A DNA stretch of 64,000 nucleotides from contig JANYHN010000008.1 in NCBI GenBank assembly GCA_025359045.1, positions 62,001 through 126,000 of the forward strand, written 5' to 3'. Below, piece by piece: positions 25,940-34,603 of the stretch. Origin of the DNA: Hyphomicrobiales bacterium (lineage in GTDB: Bacteria; Pseudomonadota; Alphaproteobacteria; Rhizobiales; Aestuariivirgaceae). Under the pieces are notes generated by a model. The model was not told the origin of the DNA, made no database searches, and saw only the letters and a program-made list of their open reading frames with translations. Both the position numbers and the translations under genes were made by a program. The first letter of the stretch is position 1, and the number at the start of each line of letters is the position of its first letter.

Positions 25940-26521
25940 CTAAAGCCCAATTACTCTGTTCCAGTCCGAGATATACATATAGGTTCTTTGAAATTCGCTA
26001 TCCAACAACATCCTGTTGTGAGCAATGAAATTTCGCACTTTCTCAAGCTCGTCCATCCTCTGTTTTAACCAGTGTTGAGAAGGTACAACGTCTTTAAAAT
26101 ATTCCCATTTTTCAGCTATGATCTGAGCCAAATGGCCGAAGTCGGCAAATTCTAGGATGTCAGATTTTTCGCCTTCCAACCATGAATCCTTTAGTGCTAA
26201 CTCTTTCCTCGTCTGGGCTTGTTTTAATATGTTCTTTGGCAGCTTCTCCTGCCAATCTAATCCTTCATTTTCTTCCAAAGCCTGACGAACAAAATCTCTT
26301 AATTCATTTTCAAAACAATAGATCAATGAGTACAACCTAGACATCTCAAGCGCTTGGTTGCGCCTAGCTAAACCAAAAGGAGCTAGGCCCTCTTTCAAAA
26401 GATTTTCTTCACTTTCAGTCGAACTTGCGCCGATCTGAATGCCTGCCCTTTGAAACTTCCCGGCCTCAGATTCAAACATCAATCCACGGAATAAGAAATC
26501 TCTTAAGTCCTTACTGCTCAA
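25940..26521 (-). CDS. Swt1-type HEPN-domain protein
   Basis: 193 residues that resemble the Swt1-like HEPN family of predicted ribonucleases. The C-terminal helix carries the HEPN signature RX4H as RNFIAH (Arg163, His168), and YCFENELRDFVRQALEE forms the other core helix. The frame starts at TTG within the last codons of the DUF5343 gene, an 11-base overlap that implies translational coupling; an ATG 15 codons in is an alternative. HEPN proteins commonly act as RNA-cleaving toxins in defence or toxin-antitoxin pairs. By eye the gene is clearly AT-richer than its neighbours, which suggests recent transfer. Confidence 0.75.
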   Translation of the reverse strand: MSSKDLRDFLFRGLMFESEAGKFQRAGIQIGASSTESEENLLKEGLAPFGLARRNQALEMSRLYSLIYCFENELRDFVRQALEENEGLDWQEKLPKNILKQAQTRKELALKDSWLEGEKSDILEFADFGHLAQIIAEKWEYFKDVVPSQHWLKQRMDELEKVRNFIAHNRMLLDSEFQRTYMYISDWNRVIGL

Positions 26522-27134
26522 TGAGGTGATCTCTCAGTGATTTAAAAATAGCATTATAGACTTCAGCATCTTTAGTAGCGGGGAGATGAATTTGTATATT
26601 GTAGTTAAGGCTCGGCGCTGCCAATTGGAAATTGTTGTTCGACCTATTTTCACTTGTTGACGGCTTAACAGCTTCAACAGTAGCTTTGCTATGTTCAGCT
26701 ACCTCAGCGCCGTTGCTTTTCAAGTCGGCCAGTGAAAGTAACGCATAGAAAGTCTTACACATCAAACCAGCGACGTTGTCGCTGACATTGTGAAAGCTTT
26801 TAAATTTCCCCTCTATAGCTGTTCTGTCACTATCCGTCGGAATCGCAGAGATAAGAAGCAAATCGCCGTATGCGTCTTTGATGGCCTCGGCCATTACAGT
26901 CTTGGATTTAGAGTGATCTCTATAGTCGCTGTAGCGTTGGGTAGGCTTTCCATCCGCCGATAGAAAGCCCAATGCCTTTAACAGAGGAATGAACGCTCTA
27001 TCGTTTGTTGATTTGAAGCCCCAGTCCTTTATTAGTTGTATAGTAACTTGAATTGGTGCTTGACCATCGCGGATCTTCTTAAACAGATCGGGAATTCTAC
27101 CAATCGGAAGTACATATGCAGAAGTAAGAGCCAT
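26511..27134 (-). CDS. DUF5343 protein
   Basis: 207 residues. The N-terminal 130 residues match what I know of DUF5343: YVLPIGRIPDLFKKIRDGQAP, WGFKSTNDRAFIPLLKALGFL, PTQRYSDYRD and an alpha-helical end. A linker follows, then a beta-rich tail with NYNIQIHLPATKDAEVYNAIFKSLRDHL, a pattern seen at the C-terminus of such proteins. The ATG at 27134 follows AAGGAG by 8 bases; an upstream ATG would lie before this site. It overlaps the HEPN gene, and DUF5343 is often found with HEPN proteins. It may be the sensor or antitoxin of the pair, but its biochemical role is not known. Confidence 0.8.
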   Translation of the reverse strand: MALTSAYVLPIGRIPDLFKKIRDGQAPIQVTIQLIKDWGFKSTNDRAFIPLLKALGFLSADGKPTQRYSDYRDHSKSKTVMAEAIKDAYGDLLLISAIPTDSDRTAIEGKFKSFHNVSDNVAGLMCKTFYALLSLADLKSNGAEVAEHSKATVEAVKPSTSENRSNNNFQLAAPSLNYNIQIHLPATKDAEVYNAIFKSLRDHLIEQ

Positions 27135-27183
27135 ATAAAGTTCTCCTTGCAAGCGAGTTGAAGGATGTTTCTATTTTGTTCAA

Positions 27184-27204
27184 GTTCAAAATCCGGTTTT
27201 CAAC
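27184..27204. promoter_or_regulatory. Imperfect palindrome upstream of the DUF5343-HEPN genes
   Basis: Arms GTTCAAAA and TTTTCAAC, separated by TCCGG, match as an inverted repeat with one mismatch. It is about 50-70 bases ahead of the DUF5343 start codon, where an autoregulatory operator would be expected. Confidence 0.4.
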
Positions 27205-27407
27205 ATAATTCGAGTGACAACAATGCGAGTAAAACTTCCAAGTATTACCACAAGGTCGCTTCACTTTGGCTTTTTTTCGTTTTCAAGTGCCTTGACCAGA
27301 ACTATAATTAGTAAAGAGTTGGAGCGTTCAGGTTACACCCTACACAATTCTATTTTTTGACTGCGTGTTACAAGCTCACAAATGAATCCACTAAATAAAT
27401 CGCCCCC

Positions 27408-27518
27408 CAACGTCGTCTTCTTGAGCTTGCAAGACTTGTTGTGAGTTGGATTTTGGCTTTGGGCGGATGTGTGGAGTATGGCGACGGATAGCAGGTTGAC
27501 CGTACGGTGTCAAGGACT
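27408..27518 (-). repeat. Promoter-bearing dispersed element, copy 2
   Basis: Second copy of the element at 369-479 in the same strand orientation. The 35-base 3' block differs at one base. The CATACTCCACA block is identical, and the promoter block is CTTGACACCGTACGGT. The middle spacer is unrelated in sequence but of the same length. Conservation stops right after GACGACGTTG on the left. It lies between the DUF5343-HEPN segment and the DUF2852 gene, in a 527-base gap without other genes. Confidence 0.65.
27485..27513 (-). promoter_or_regulatory. Promoter inside repeat copy 2
   Basis: On the minus strand TTGACA (complement of 27508-27513), 17 bases, then TATCCG (complement of 27485-27490). 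Spacing is the same as in copy 1 while the -10 box is weaker. Confidence 0.5.
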
Positions 27519-27619
27519 ATTTATGTAAATAGGCATAAAAATCATATATTGTTGAAATGTAAGGAATAATTATCATCACGGAATGAATGAGCCCCAGCTC
27601 CCCCTCAGTCCTTCGGACA

Positions 27620-27645
27620 GCTCCCCCAAACGAAGTTGGAGGAGC
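27620..27645. repeat. Intergenic hairpin
   Basis: GCTCCCCCAA and TTGGAGGAGC pair with one mismatch around a 6-base loop. The preceding CTCAGTCCTTCGGACAGCTC motif is a common dispersed intergenic sequence in bacteria. It lies just past the stop of the DUF2852 gene and may end its transcript, although no T-run follows. Confidence 0.5.
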
Positions 27646-27661
27646 GTAGAGCTATCAGATT

Positions 27662-28132
27662 TCAAGCGTTGGTCGGCGCATTCTTATCCGCCATGAAGCG
27701 TTCGAAGTCTTCACGGTCTTTGGCGTGGCGCAGTTTGCTCAGGAACTCATCAAACGCCTTGCGCTCGTCGTCAAGCTTGCGGCGCATGGCTTCAAGCTCT
27801 TCCATTTTGGTTTTGCGGTATTCATCAAATGCAGCATTTCCAGTGGCATAGGCCGAATTTTGGCGCTGCCATTTGCCCGCAAAGTTAGACACGGTGTCAG
27901 ATGTTTTTTGCCAATTAGACCATGGAGCTTCCATTTCGCTTGCACCTTTCCAGATTTCGCCTTTTTTCATTTTCATAAATAACGCAACAAGGCCAACGGG
28001 CCAGAACAACGCAAACCCACCAAGCACCACGCCGATTTCGTAAATCGACCACGGCTTCTTATTCATGCGGCCATAGCAACCGCGGCTATCGCGGCCCAGC
28101 GTTTCGGCCGAACTATCTGATGTAAAAGTCAT
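27662..28132 (-). CDS. DUF2852 membrane protein
   Basis: A 156-residue protein of the DUF2852 family, which is almost confined to alphaproteobacteria. One transmembrane hairpin or helix (IYEIGVVLGGFALFWPVGLVALFMKM) lies at about 29-55. It is followed by a polar region and a charged coiled-coil ending in KDREDFERFMAD. I chose the ATG at 28132 because GGAGGG sits six bases upstream and the ATG at 28144 overlaps it. Function unknown. It is divergent from ilvD. Confidence 0.8.
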   Translation of the reverse strand: MTFTSDSSAETLGRDSRGCYGRMNKKPWSIYEIGVVLGGFALFWPVGLVALFMKMKKGEIWKGASEMEAPWSNWQKTSDTVSNFAGKWQRQNSAYATGNAAFDEYRKTKMEELEAMRRKLDDERKAFDEFLSKLRHAKDREDFERFMADKNAPTNA

Positions 28133-28268
28133 ACTGCCCTCCATTAAGTGTCCACAAGAAGTGGGAAGGCTGAGTTGGATTTCAAGGGAGCCATGTCGGA
28201 TTTAATCTTTCGCTAGCACTCATGACCAGCTAAAAGCGGCCCCACATATTTTTTCAAGGATTTGAGCA

Positions 28269-30113
28269 ATGCCAGTTTATCGTTCCAGAACCACCACCCA
28301 TGGCCGCAATATGGCGGGTGCTCGCGGCCTATGGCGCGCCACGGGCATGAAGGATGGTGATTTTGGCAAACCAATTATTGCTGTGGTCAACAGCTTCACG
28401 CAGTTTGTGCCGGGCCATGTGCATTTGAAAGATATGGGCCAATTGGTGGCGCGCGAGATTGAGGCAGCAGGCGGCGTGGCCAAAGAGTTTAACACCATTG
28501 CAGTCGATGACGGCATCGCCATGGGCCATGACGGCATGCTCTACTCCCTGCCCTCGCGCGAGATCATCGCGGACTCGGTTGAGTATATGGTCAATGCGCA
28601 TTGCGCCGACGCCATGGTTTGCATTTCCAATTGCGATAAGATTACGCCCGGCATGTTAATGGCTTCGATGCGCCTCAACATTCCGTCGGTGTTTGTTTCC
28701 GGCGGGCCGATGGAAGCTGGAAAATACCTCGCACCTTCAGGCAAAACCAAGGCGCTGGATTTGGTAGATGCCATGGTGGCTGCGGCTGATGATAAATATT
28801 CTGACGAAGAAGTTGAAACCATTGAACGCTCCGCCTGTCCCACCTGCGGGTCATGCTCTGGCATGTTTACGGCCAACTCGATGAATTGTTTGACTGAAGC
28901 GCTTGGTTTATCGTTGCCCGGCAATGGTTCAACCTTGGCTACGCATTCTGATCGCAAGCGCTTGTTCCTTGAGGCAGGTCATCTGATTGTTGATATTGCC
29001 AAGCGTTATTATGAGCAGAATGATGAAAGCGTGTTGCCGCGCAATGTGGCTTCGTTCAAAGCTTTTGAAAATGCCATGACGCTGGATATTGCAATGGGCG
29101 GTTCCACAAACACCGTACTGCATATTCTGGCTGCGGCCCATGAAGGTGGCATTCCGTTTACGATGGATGATATTGACCGTCTCTCGCGCGGTGTGCCTTG
29201 CATTTGCAAAGTGGCCCCCGCGAAATCCGATGTGCATATGGAAGATGTGCACCGCGCGGGTGGCATCATGTCGATTTTGGGCGAGTTGGAAAAAGGCGGC
29301 TTGATCCATACTGATTTGCCAACGGTTCATTCGGCCACTCTAGGTGCTGCAATCAACCATTGGGATGTCACGCGCAGCAACTCCAAAACAGTGCGCGACT
29401 TTTTCTTGGCGGCCCCAGGCGGCGTGCCATCTCAAACCGCATTCTCCCAATCGCGCCGCTGGGATGATCTTGACGTTGACCGCGAAGCGGGCGCAATCCG
29501 CTCGGTTGAACATGCCTTCTCGAAAGACGGCGGCCTCGCCGTGCTCAAAGGCAATATTGCTTTGGATGGCTGCATCGTTAAAACCGCTGGCGTTGACGAG
29601 TCCATCTTGAAATTCACTGGCCCTGCTGTTGTCTTTGAATCTCAAGACACAGCGGTGGCTGGCATTTTAAATGGTGACGTTAAAGCCGGTGATGTCGTTG
29701 TGATCCGATACGAAGGCCCACGCGGTGGGCCGGGCATGCAAGAGATGTTGTATCCAACAAGCTACATCAAATCCAAAGGCCTCGGCAAAGCTTGCGCGCT
29801 GATCACTGATGGCAGATTTTCTGGTGGCACATCGGGCCTCTCCATTGGGCATGTTTCACCTGAAGCAGAAGAAGGCGGTTTGATTGCGCTCGTCCACACA
29901 GGTGACACAATCGAGATCGACATTCCCAACCGCACAATCAATTTGGCCGTGGGCGAGGCCGAACTGGAAAAGCGACGTGCGATGCAATTGGCCAGAGGCA
30001 AACACGCGTGGACACCCATGAAATCCCGCCCCCGCAAAGTCACGCAAGCACTTCGCGCTTATGCAGCATTCGCCACGTCAGCGGCTAAAGGTGCGGTTCG
30101 CTTTGTTCCCTAA
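28269..30113 (+). CDS. ilvD: Dihydroxy-acid dehydratase
   Basis: Dehydrates dihydroxy acids to 2-oxo acids in valine and isoleucine synthesis (and upstream of leucine and pantothenate). The 614-residue protein is full length. The Fe-S ligand Cys122 and adjacent metal-binding Lys124 lie in [10 protein letters not shown], a second cysteine cluster [11 protein letters not shown] lies near 190-200, and [10 protein letters not shown]-like [15 protein letters not shown] is near 515. The ATG has AAGGA a short distance upstream. Its last 4 bases overlap the end of the convergent amidinotransferase-fold gene. No leader peptide is visible here, unlike at ilvB and leuA. Confidence 0.97.
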   Translation: MPVYRSRTTTHGRNMAGARGLWRATGMKDGDFGKPIIAVVNSFTQFVPGHVHLKDMGQLVAREIEAAGGVAKEFNTIAVDDGIAMGHDGMLYSLPSREIIADSVEYMVNAHCADAMVCISNCDKITPGMLMASMRLNIPSVFVSGGPMEAGKYLAPSGKTKALDLVDAMVAAADDKYSDEEVETIERSACPTCGSCSGMFTANSMNCLTEALGLSLPGNGSTLATHSDRKRLFLEAGHLIVDIAKRYYEQNDESVLPRNVASFKAFENAMTLDIAMGGSTNTVLHILAAAHEGGIPFTMDDIDRLSRGVPCICKVAPAKSDVHMEDVHRAGGIMSILGELEKGGLIHTDLPTVHSATLGAAINHWDVTRSNSKTVRDFFLAAPGGVPSQTAFSQSRRWDDLDVDREAGAIRSVEHAFSKDGGLAVLKGNIALDGCIVKTAGVDESILKFTGPAVVFESQDTAVAGILNGDVKAGDVVVIRYEGPRGGPGMQEMLYPTSYIKSKGLGKACALITDGRFSGGTSGLSIGHVSPEAEEGGLIALVHTGDTIEIDIPNRTINLAVGEAELEKRRAMQLARGKHAWTPMKSRPRKVTQALRAYAAFATSAAKGAVRFVP

Positions 30114-31117
30114 ACCCCATCCCGCCGCAGCGGCGTGGTCGAACAGTGTATCCCACCGCCATTTTTATGCATGGCGGCAAAGGGCACAGTGATCCATGAG
30201 ACGTGATGCTTGGCCAGACGGTCTAGGGTTTCGTTGGTGGCACCTTCGGGCATCAGTAATTTGCCAGGTGCTATAGCAAGCGAATTGTTGATCCATGAAT
30301 CATCAGCGGGACTGATCTCAATCAAGCGCACACCACGCGAATTTAAATCTTCCATAAATGAATAAGGCAAGCCAAAGGGATTGACCAAAGCCAGATCCTT
30401 ATCGATCATCAAGAATGATACATCGATATGAATATCATAGCCCGGCAATTCAACGATCAGCAGTTCAACGCCTTGGCGCTTCAGCACCTCGCCCACCTGC
30501 TCTGCCCCCTCGCGGTTAACACGCACGCCCACGCCAATGGCGCAGGTTTTATTGTTGATCCACGCAAAGCTGCCGCCTTCCATCACGCCCGTGCCTGAAA
30601 TGGTGCGCAAGATTGGCACGCCAATTTTGGCCAGCGTTCGGGTGATGGCCAGTTCCTCACCACGGCGGATGCGAGCACCCATGCGGCATACGATTGCGCC
30701 GCCTTTCACCATGATGAGCGGATCGCGTGTATAGCAAGATTTCAGCCGCGTATGATCAACGCCTTCAACATGATGCACCTCGATGCCTTCGCTCTCCAAA
30801 GCGCGCACCATGGCATCATGCTGGCTTTGCATCTTCGGAATATCGGGCGGCGTGTCTGACTGGAAATACCAGCCTTTTTCCATGTCACCAAAAGAACCAA
30901 TTTCGGCGATGCGTTTTTTAGGGTCCACGATTTTCATTTCGGGCCCCGGGCGGTGCACGAGGATGGAGCGGATCGTGCCTACATCATTATCAATCCCATA
31001 AACCTTGCCCCAATGGCGGTTAAGCTCGCTATCATCCTCGAAAGGCGGTGACGCATCAGCTGCGAACATCTTGATAGTTTGATTATAGACCCAGTGGGGA
31101 TTATTGCTGTTTGTCAT
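30110..31117 (-). CDS. Dimethylarginine dimethylaminohydrolase-like protein
   Basis: Guanidino-group modifying enzyme of the amidinotransferase/DDAH fold, 335 residues. The five-blade propeller landmarks are [30 protein letters not shown] with the catalytic histidine, and the nucleophile Cys325 in [10 protein letters not shown] close to the C-terminus. It could hydrolyse methylarginine, arginine or a related substrate; the sequence does not decide. It is a single gene, convergent with ilvD with a 4-base overlap of coding ends. Confidence 0.82.
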   Translation of the reverse strand: MTNSNNPHWVYNQTIKMFAADASPPFEDDSELNRHWGKVYGIDNDVGTIRSILVHRPGPEMKIVDPKKRIAEIGSFGDMEKGWYFQSDTPPDIPKMQSQHDAMVRALESEGIEVHHVEGVDHTRLKSCYTRDPLIMVKGGAIVCRMGARIRRGEELAITRTLAKIGVPILRTISGTGVMEGGSFAWINNKTCAIGVGVRVNREGAEQVGEVLKRQGVELLIVELPGYDIHIDVSFLMIDKDLALVNPFGLPYSFMEDLNSRGVRLIEISPADDSWINNSLAIAPGKLLMPEGATNETLDRLAKHHVSWITVPFAAMHKNGGGIHCSTTPLRRDGV

Positions 31118-31163
31118 GTTGCGCTAAATCTACACCAGCTGCGCACATGTCGCAAAGGAGAAA

Positions 31164-31239
31164 TGGTGGGCGATGCAGGATTCGAACCTGCGACCCGATG
31201 ATTAAGAGTCATCTGCTCTACCAACTGAGCTAATCGCCC
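31164..31239 (-). tRNA. tRNA-Lys (anticodon CTT)
   Basis: A 76-base cloverleaf read on the minus strand. The acceptor stem GGGCGAT pairs with ATCGCCC and CCA is encoded. The D-arm is GCTC-AGTTGGTA-GAGC, the anticodon stem GATGA/TCATC encloses CTCTTAA with anticodon CTT, and the T-arm is GCAGG-TTCGAAT-CCTGC. All stems pair. Confidence 0.98.
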
Positions 31240-31284
31240 GCTCCATTCAGAGCGAAGGCCCCGCGAACAGCGAGGCCAATGAGG

Positions 31285-31326
31285 GGCGGTATAGGCAGGA
31301 AATTTAGGGTTTGCAAGCGCGGAAAT
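31285..31326 (-). repeat. tRNA promoter segment duplicated at 32445-32486 (copy 1)
   Basis: A 42-base segment that recurs as an imperfect direct repeat on the far side of the aldo/keto reductase gene. The identical blocks are GGCGGT, AAATTT and GCAAGCGCGGAAAT with identical spacings of 9 and 7 bases. This copy contains the promoter of tRNA-Lys. Confidence 0.6.
31289..31317 (-). promoter_or_regulatory. tRNA-Lys promoter
   Basis: On the minus strand CTTGCA (complement of 31312-31317), 17 bases, CTATAC (complement of 31289-31294), followed by a GC-rich discriminator CGCCCC. This is very close to the alphaproteobacterial consensus and typical of growth-rate-regulated stable RNA promoters. The mature tRNA begins 50 bases downstream. 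Confidence 0.75.
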
Positions 31327-31441
31327 GGGATGTCATTCTAGGTGCATTGAGGGCTGCAGCTTTGAATCCCTCAACGCCCGCCATTGCTATTCACGCCAAA
31401 ACCCCCGATAGTTTTTGTCAATCATATTGAGTGGAACATAA

Positions 31442-32428
31442 ATGAATTTGAGAACATTTGGACGAACAGGCAAATCTGTGAGCGAGATTGGCTTTGGCGC
31501 TTGGGCCATTGGCGCAAGTTGGGGCGAAGTTGACGACACGCAATCCATCGCTGCCCTGCACGCCAGTCTCGATAGCGGGGTTAATTTTATCGATACAGCC
31601 GATGTTTACGGCGATGGACATTCTGAAAGGCTGATTGCGGGCGTTGTAAAACAGCGCAGCGGCCCTGCCCCGTTCATTGCCACCAAAGCTGGCCGCCGTC
31701 TGCCAAAACAAATAGCGGAAGGTTATACAGAGGCCAATTTAAGAAGTTGGATTGACCGCAGCAGAACAAATCTTCAGATGGACACGTTGGATTTGGTGCA
31801 ACTTCATTGTCCACCCACAGCGCTTTATCAGAGTGCGGGTGTGTTTGATATTCTTGATACACTTAAAGCCGAGGGCAAGCTTCGCAATTATGGTGTGAGC
31901 GTGGAGCGCATTGATGAAGCGCTAAAGGCAATCACTTACCCCGGTGTGGTCAGTGTTCAAATTATTTTCAATATCTTTCGCCAGCGCGTGGCTGATGATT
32001 TTCTGCAAGCGGCCAAGCAGAGGAAGGTTGCTGTCATTGCGCGCGTTCCAATGGCCAGCGGATTGCTGACCGGAAAAATGAGGGCCGACACGAAATTTGA
32101 AGACACAGATCACCGCAAGTTTAACCGCAATGGCGAAGCTTTCGATATGGGCGAAACATTTTCAGGTGTTCCCTATGATGTGGCCTTGGCGGCGGTTGAG
32201 CGCATCAGGCCGCTGGTTGGGCACAACCAGACCATGGCACAATTTGCGCTGCGTTGGATTTTGATGTTCGATGGCATCACAGTGGCTATCCCTGGTGCCA
32301 AAACAATTGAGCAATCAGTTATGAACGCAAAGGCCAGTGAGTGTGACGCTCTTTCGCCAGACACGATGGCGGCTCTCAAGGCGATTTATGATGAGGATAT
32401 CAAGCCGCATGTTCATAACCGATGGTGA
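31442..32428 (+). CDS. Aldo/keto reductase
   Basis: NADPH-dependent oxidoreductase of the AKR superfamily, 328 residues. The tetrad is visible: Asp and Tyr in FIDTADVYGDGHSE, Lys in IATKAGRR and His in LVQLHCPP. The N-terminus MNLRTFGRTGKSVSEIGFGAWAIG and the C-terminal AIPGAKTIEQ are typical of the YghZ/AKR11-like group. Substrate unknown. It is a single gene flanked by the two copies of the tRNA promoter repeat. Confidence 0.92.
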   Translation: MNLRTFGRTGKSVSEIGFGAWAIGASWGEVDDTQSIAALHASLDSGVNFIDTADVYGDGHSERLIAGVVKQRSGPAPFIATKAGRRLPKQIAEGYTEANLRSWIDRSRTNLQMDTLDLVQLHCPPTALYQSAGVFDILDTLKAEGKLRNYGVSVERIDEALKAITYPGVVSVQIIFNIFRQRVADDFLQAAKQRKVAVIARVPMASGLLTGKMRADTKFEDTDHRKFNRNGEAFDMGETFSGVPYDVALAAVERIRPLVGHNQTMAQFALRWILMFDGITVAIPGAKTIEQSVMNAKASECDALSPDTMAALKAIYDEDIKPHVHNRW

Positions 32429-32444
32429 TTCCGGCCCAATGATT

Positions 32445-32486
32445 GGCGGTGTTTGTAAGAAATTTGGCCTTGGCAAGCGCGGAAAT
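32445..32486 (-). repeat. tRNA promoter segment, degenerate copy 2
   Basis: Imperfect direct repeat of 31285-31326, 33 of 42 bases identical by hand alignment, with the same block spacing. On the minus strand it keeps CTTGCC as a -35 but the -10 has become AAACAC, so it is probably inactive. Confidence 0.55.
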
Positions 32487-32530
32487 TGTTTTCGGTTTAA
32501 GTGACCACGCAGGCCAAATTTCGCTATTTG

Positions 32531-32749
32531 TTATTTTCCAGACGCGTTTAAAATTTGCGCTCCGGCTGGTGGCAGAGGCTGTGGATTCAACGTCACTGCT
32601 GAACCCGAACGCTGCGTGTTAATGGCACCTTGAATGCTGTTTTGTGCATTCAAGTGATATTTGCCCGGAGGTTCAGGCTGCGGGTTAAAAGCCCAACATG
32701 CCGTTGCGGCTAAATTGGCGAATATTAAAGCGAGGATCATGCGTTTCAT
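32531..32749 (-). CDS. Small secreted protein with NPQPxPPG motif
   Basis: A 72-residue protein with a signal peptide (MKRMILALIFANLAATACWA) and a mature part of about 52 residues. Directly after the cleavage site comes FNPQPEPPGKYH, and near the C-terminus the related LNPQPLPPAG. Small alphaproteobacterial proteins with this FNPQPEPPG motif are known to me only as hypothetical. AAGGAG lies 8 bases before the ATG, which strongly supports translation. Monocistronic between the aldo/keto reductase and leuA. Function unknown. Confidence 0.75.
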   Translation of the reverse strand: MKRMILALIFANLAATACWAFNPQPEPPGKYHLNAQNSIQGAINTQRSGSAVTLNPQPLPPAGAQILNASGK

Positions 32750-32880
32750 CGTGTTTCTCCTTGTTGAGTTTTAAGGTGAACCCGATGTGCCAGACCGCGG
32801 CTGAACTGCAGGTGAGGTGCGTGTTCAGGTGGGGTTCAGGATGGGCGATTGAAGTTTCGTACTGAATTCGGAACTGCACT

Positions 32881-32915
32881 TTTCCCTCTCGCCCGCACTC
32901 GTGGGAAGAGGGAAA
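32881..32915. repeat. CTCTCCC-family hairpin after leuA
   Basis: TTTCCCTCT and AGAGGGAAA form a perfect 9-bp stem with an inner CCC/GGG pairing. It begins 6 bases beyond the leuA stop on that strand. No T-run follows on the minus strand, so it is better called a dispersed palindrome than a terminator. Confidence 0.6.
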
Positions 32916-32920
32916 AAGGG

Positions 32921-34588
32921 TTAGCGCTTGATGGCGCGGTTTACGCCGCTGACTACGGCTTTGAGGCTGGCGACCACGATGTTTTTGTCGATGCCGACGC
33001 CGAATAGAGTTGTGCCATTTGCCAGGCGGAATTCGACATAGGCGATGGCCGCTGCGTTGGCGCCAACACCCATGATGTGTTCGCGGTAATCAACGAGATC
33101 GAAGGCCAGCCCGCTTTCTTTTTTCAAAGCATCTACAAAGCCGTCCACCGGGCCGTTACCATGGCCTTTGATGGTTTTGGGCTTGCCGTCCACCATCAGT
33201 TTAGCGGTGATGGGTTGGTCGCCGTGGTCGCTCGTCGCGTGGTGTTCTATGAATTTATATTTGCCGTTGCCTTCGAGATATTCAGCCTCGAATGCGCTCC
33301 ACAAGCGGTCTGCTGCAACTTCAACGCCCTCCCCGTCCGCGATTTGCTGCACGACTTTGGAGAATTCGATTTGCAGGCGGCGCGGCAGGTCTATGCCGTG
33401 TTCGGTTTCCATGAGATAGGCGATGCCGCCCTTACCGCTTTGGCTGTTGATGCGCACCACGGCTTCGTAGCTGCGGCCCAAATCCATTGGGTCAATCGGC
33501 AGATATGGCACTTCCCATAGCGGCTGATTGCTGGCCTTCATGGCTTTGAAGCCTTTGTTGATGGCATCCTGATGTGAACCTGAAAACGCAGTGAAGACAA
33601 GCTCGCCTGCGTAGGGGTGGCGCGGGTGGATGGGCAGCTGATTGCAATATTCGGCCATGCGCACCAGGTCATTCACATTGGAAATATCCAGTTGCGGATC
33701 AATGCCTTGGCTGAACATGTTCATAGCCAGGGTTATGATATCCACATTGCCGGTGCGTTCGCCATTGCCGAAAAGCGTTCCTTCAACACGGTCAGCGCCC
33801 GCCATCAGGCCCAGCTCGGTTGCAGCCACCGCGCAGCCGCGATCATTATGGGCGTGAAGGGAATAGATAATGCTGTCGCGGTTTTTGATATTGCCGACTG
33901 ACCATTCGATTTGATCGGCGTGAATGTTTGGCGTTGCCGCCTCCACAGTGAATGGCAGATTGAGGATCAGGCGTTGGCGTGGTGTGGGCTCAATGACATC
34001 CATAACCGCCTCGCAGATTTCTTTTGAGAAATCGAGCTCGGTGCCCATGAAGCTTTCGGGGGAATATTGAAAGCGGATGGCCTGTTTCATGCCGCTCTCA
34101 TCCGTCATTTTGCGGATCAGCTTGGCTGCACCCACGGCGATATCACGAATTCCAGCGCGGTCTTTTTGAAACACCACGCGGCGTTGCAGTTCCGACGTGG
34201 AATTATAGAAATGCACAATAGCGTGTTTAGCTCCATTGATGCCTTCAAAGGTGCGGCGGATCAAATCTTCGCGACATTGCACAAGAACTTGGATCGTTAC
34301 ATCGTCGGGGATCAAATGATGATCGATCAAGTGGCGGCAGAAATCAAAGTCCGTCTGGCTGGCGGAGGGGAATCCGATTTCAATTTCTTTGAATCCCATT
34401 TTAACGAGCGCGTTCCACATGCGGATTTTGCGGTCGGGGCCCATAGGCTCGATGAGGCTTTGATTACCATCGCGCAAATCGACGCTGCACCAGATGGGCG
34501 GGCTTGTGATTTGAGCCGTTGGCCATTTGCGGTTTGGCAAGTCGACGGGCGCGAAGGCGCGGTATTTTTGGGTAGGATTGATCATCAT
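32921..34588 (-). CDS. leuA: 2-isopropylmalate synthase (long form)
   Basis: First committed enzyme of leucine synthesis: condenses acetyl-CoA with 2-oxoisovalerate. The 555-residue protein belongs to the long LeuA type. The metal-binding DLRDGNQSL is near residue 40, the HAHNDRGCAVAAT block is near 245-257 and GNGERTGNVD near 275-285. The C-terminal regulatory domain, which binds leucine, ends SLKAVVSGVNRAIKR. It starts at the first of two consecutive ATG codons. It is preceded by a leucine-rich leader ORF and a long hairpin, so expression is probably controlled by leucine supply besides feedback inhibition of the enzyme. Confidence 0.96.
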   Translation of the reverse strand: MMINPTQKYRAFAPVDLPNRKWPTAQITSPPIWCSVDLRDGNQSLIEPMGPDRKIRMWNALVKMGFKEIEIGFPSASQTDFDFCRHLIDHHLIPDDVTIQVLVQCREDLIRRTFEGINGAKHAIVHFYNSTSELQRRVVFQKDRAGIRDIAVGAAKLIRKMTDESGMKQAIRFQYSPESFMGTELDFSKEICEAVMDVIEPTPRQRLILNLPFTVEAATPNIHADQIEWSVGNIKNRDSIIYSLHAHNDRGCAVAATELGLMAGADRVEGTLFGNGERTGNVDIITLAMNMFSQGIDPQLDISNVNDLVRMAEYCNQLPIHPRHPYAGELVFTAFSGSHQDAINKGFKAMKASNQPLWEVPYLPIDPMDLGRSYEAVVRINSQSGKGGIAYLMETEHGIDLPRRLQIEFSKVVQQIADGEGVEVAADRLWSAFEAEYLEGNGKYKFIEHHATSDHGDQPITAKLMVDGKPKTIKGHGNGPVDGFVDALKKESGLAFDLVDYREHIMGVGANAAAIAYVEFRLANGTTLFGVGIDKNIVVASLKAVVSGVNRAIKR

Positions 34589-34603
34589 GATATTTATGTC
34601 TCG

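Noticed and set aside
25940-27661. Prophage or transposon remnant
   Set aside because: No integrase, transposase or phage gene was found; only the AT-richness and repeats suggest transfer.
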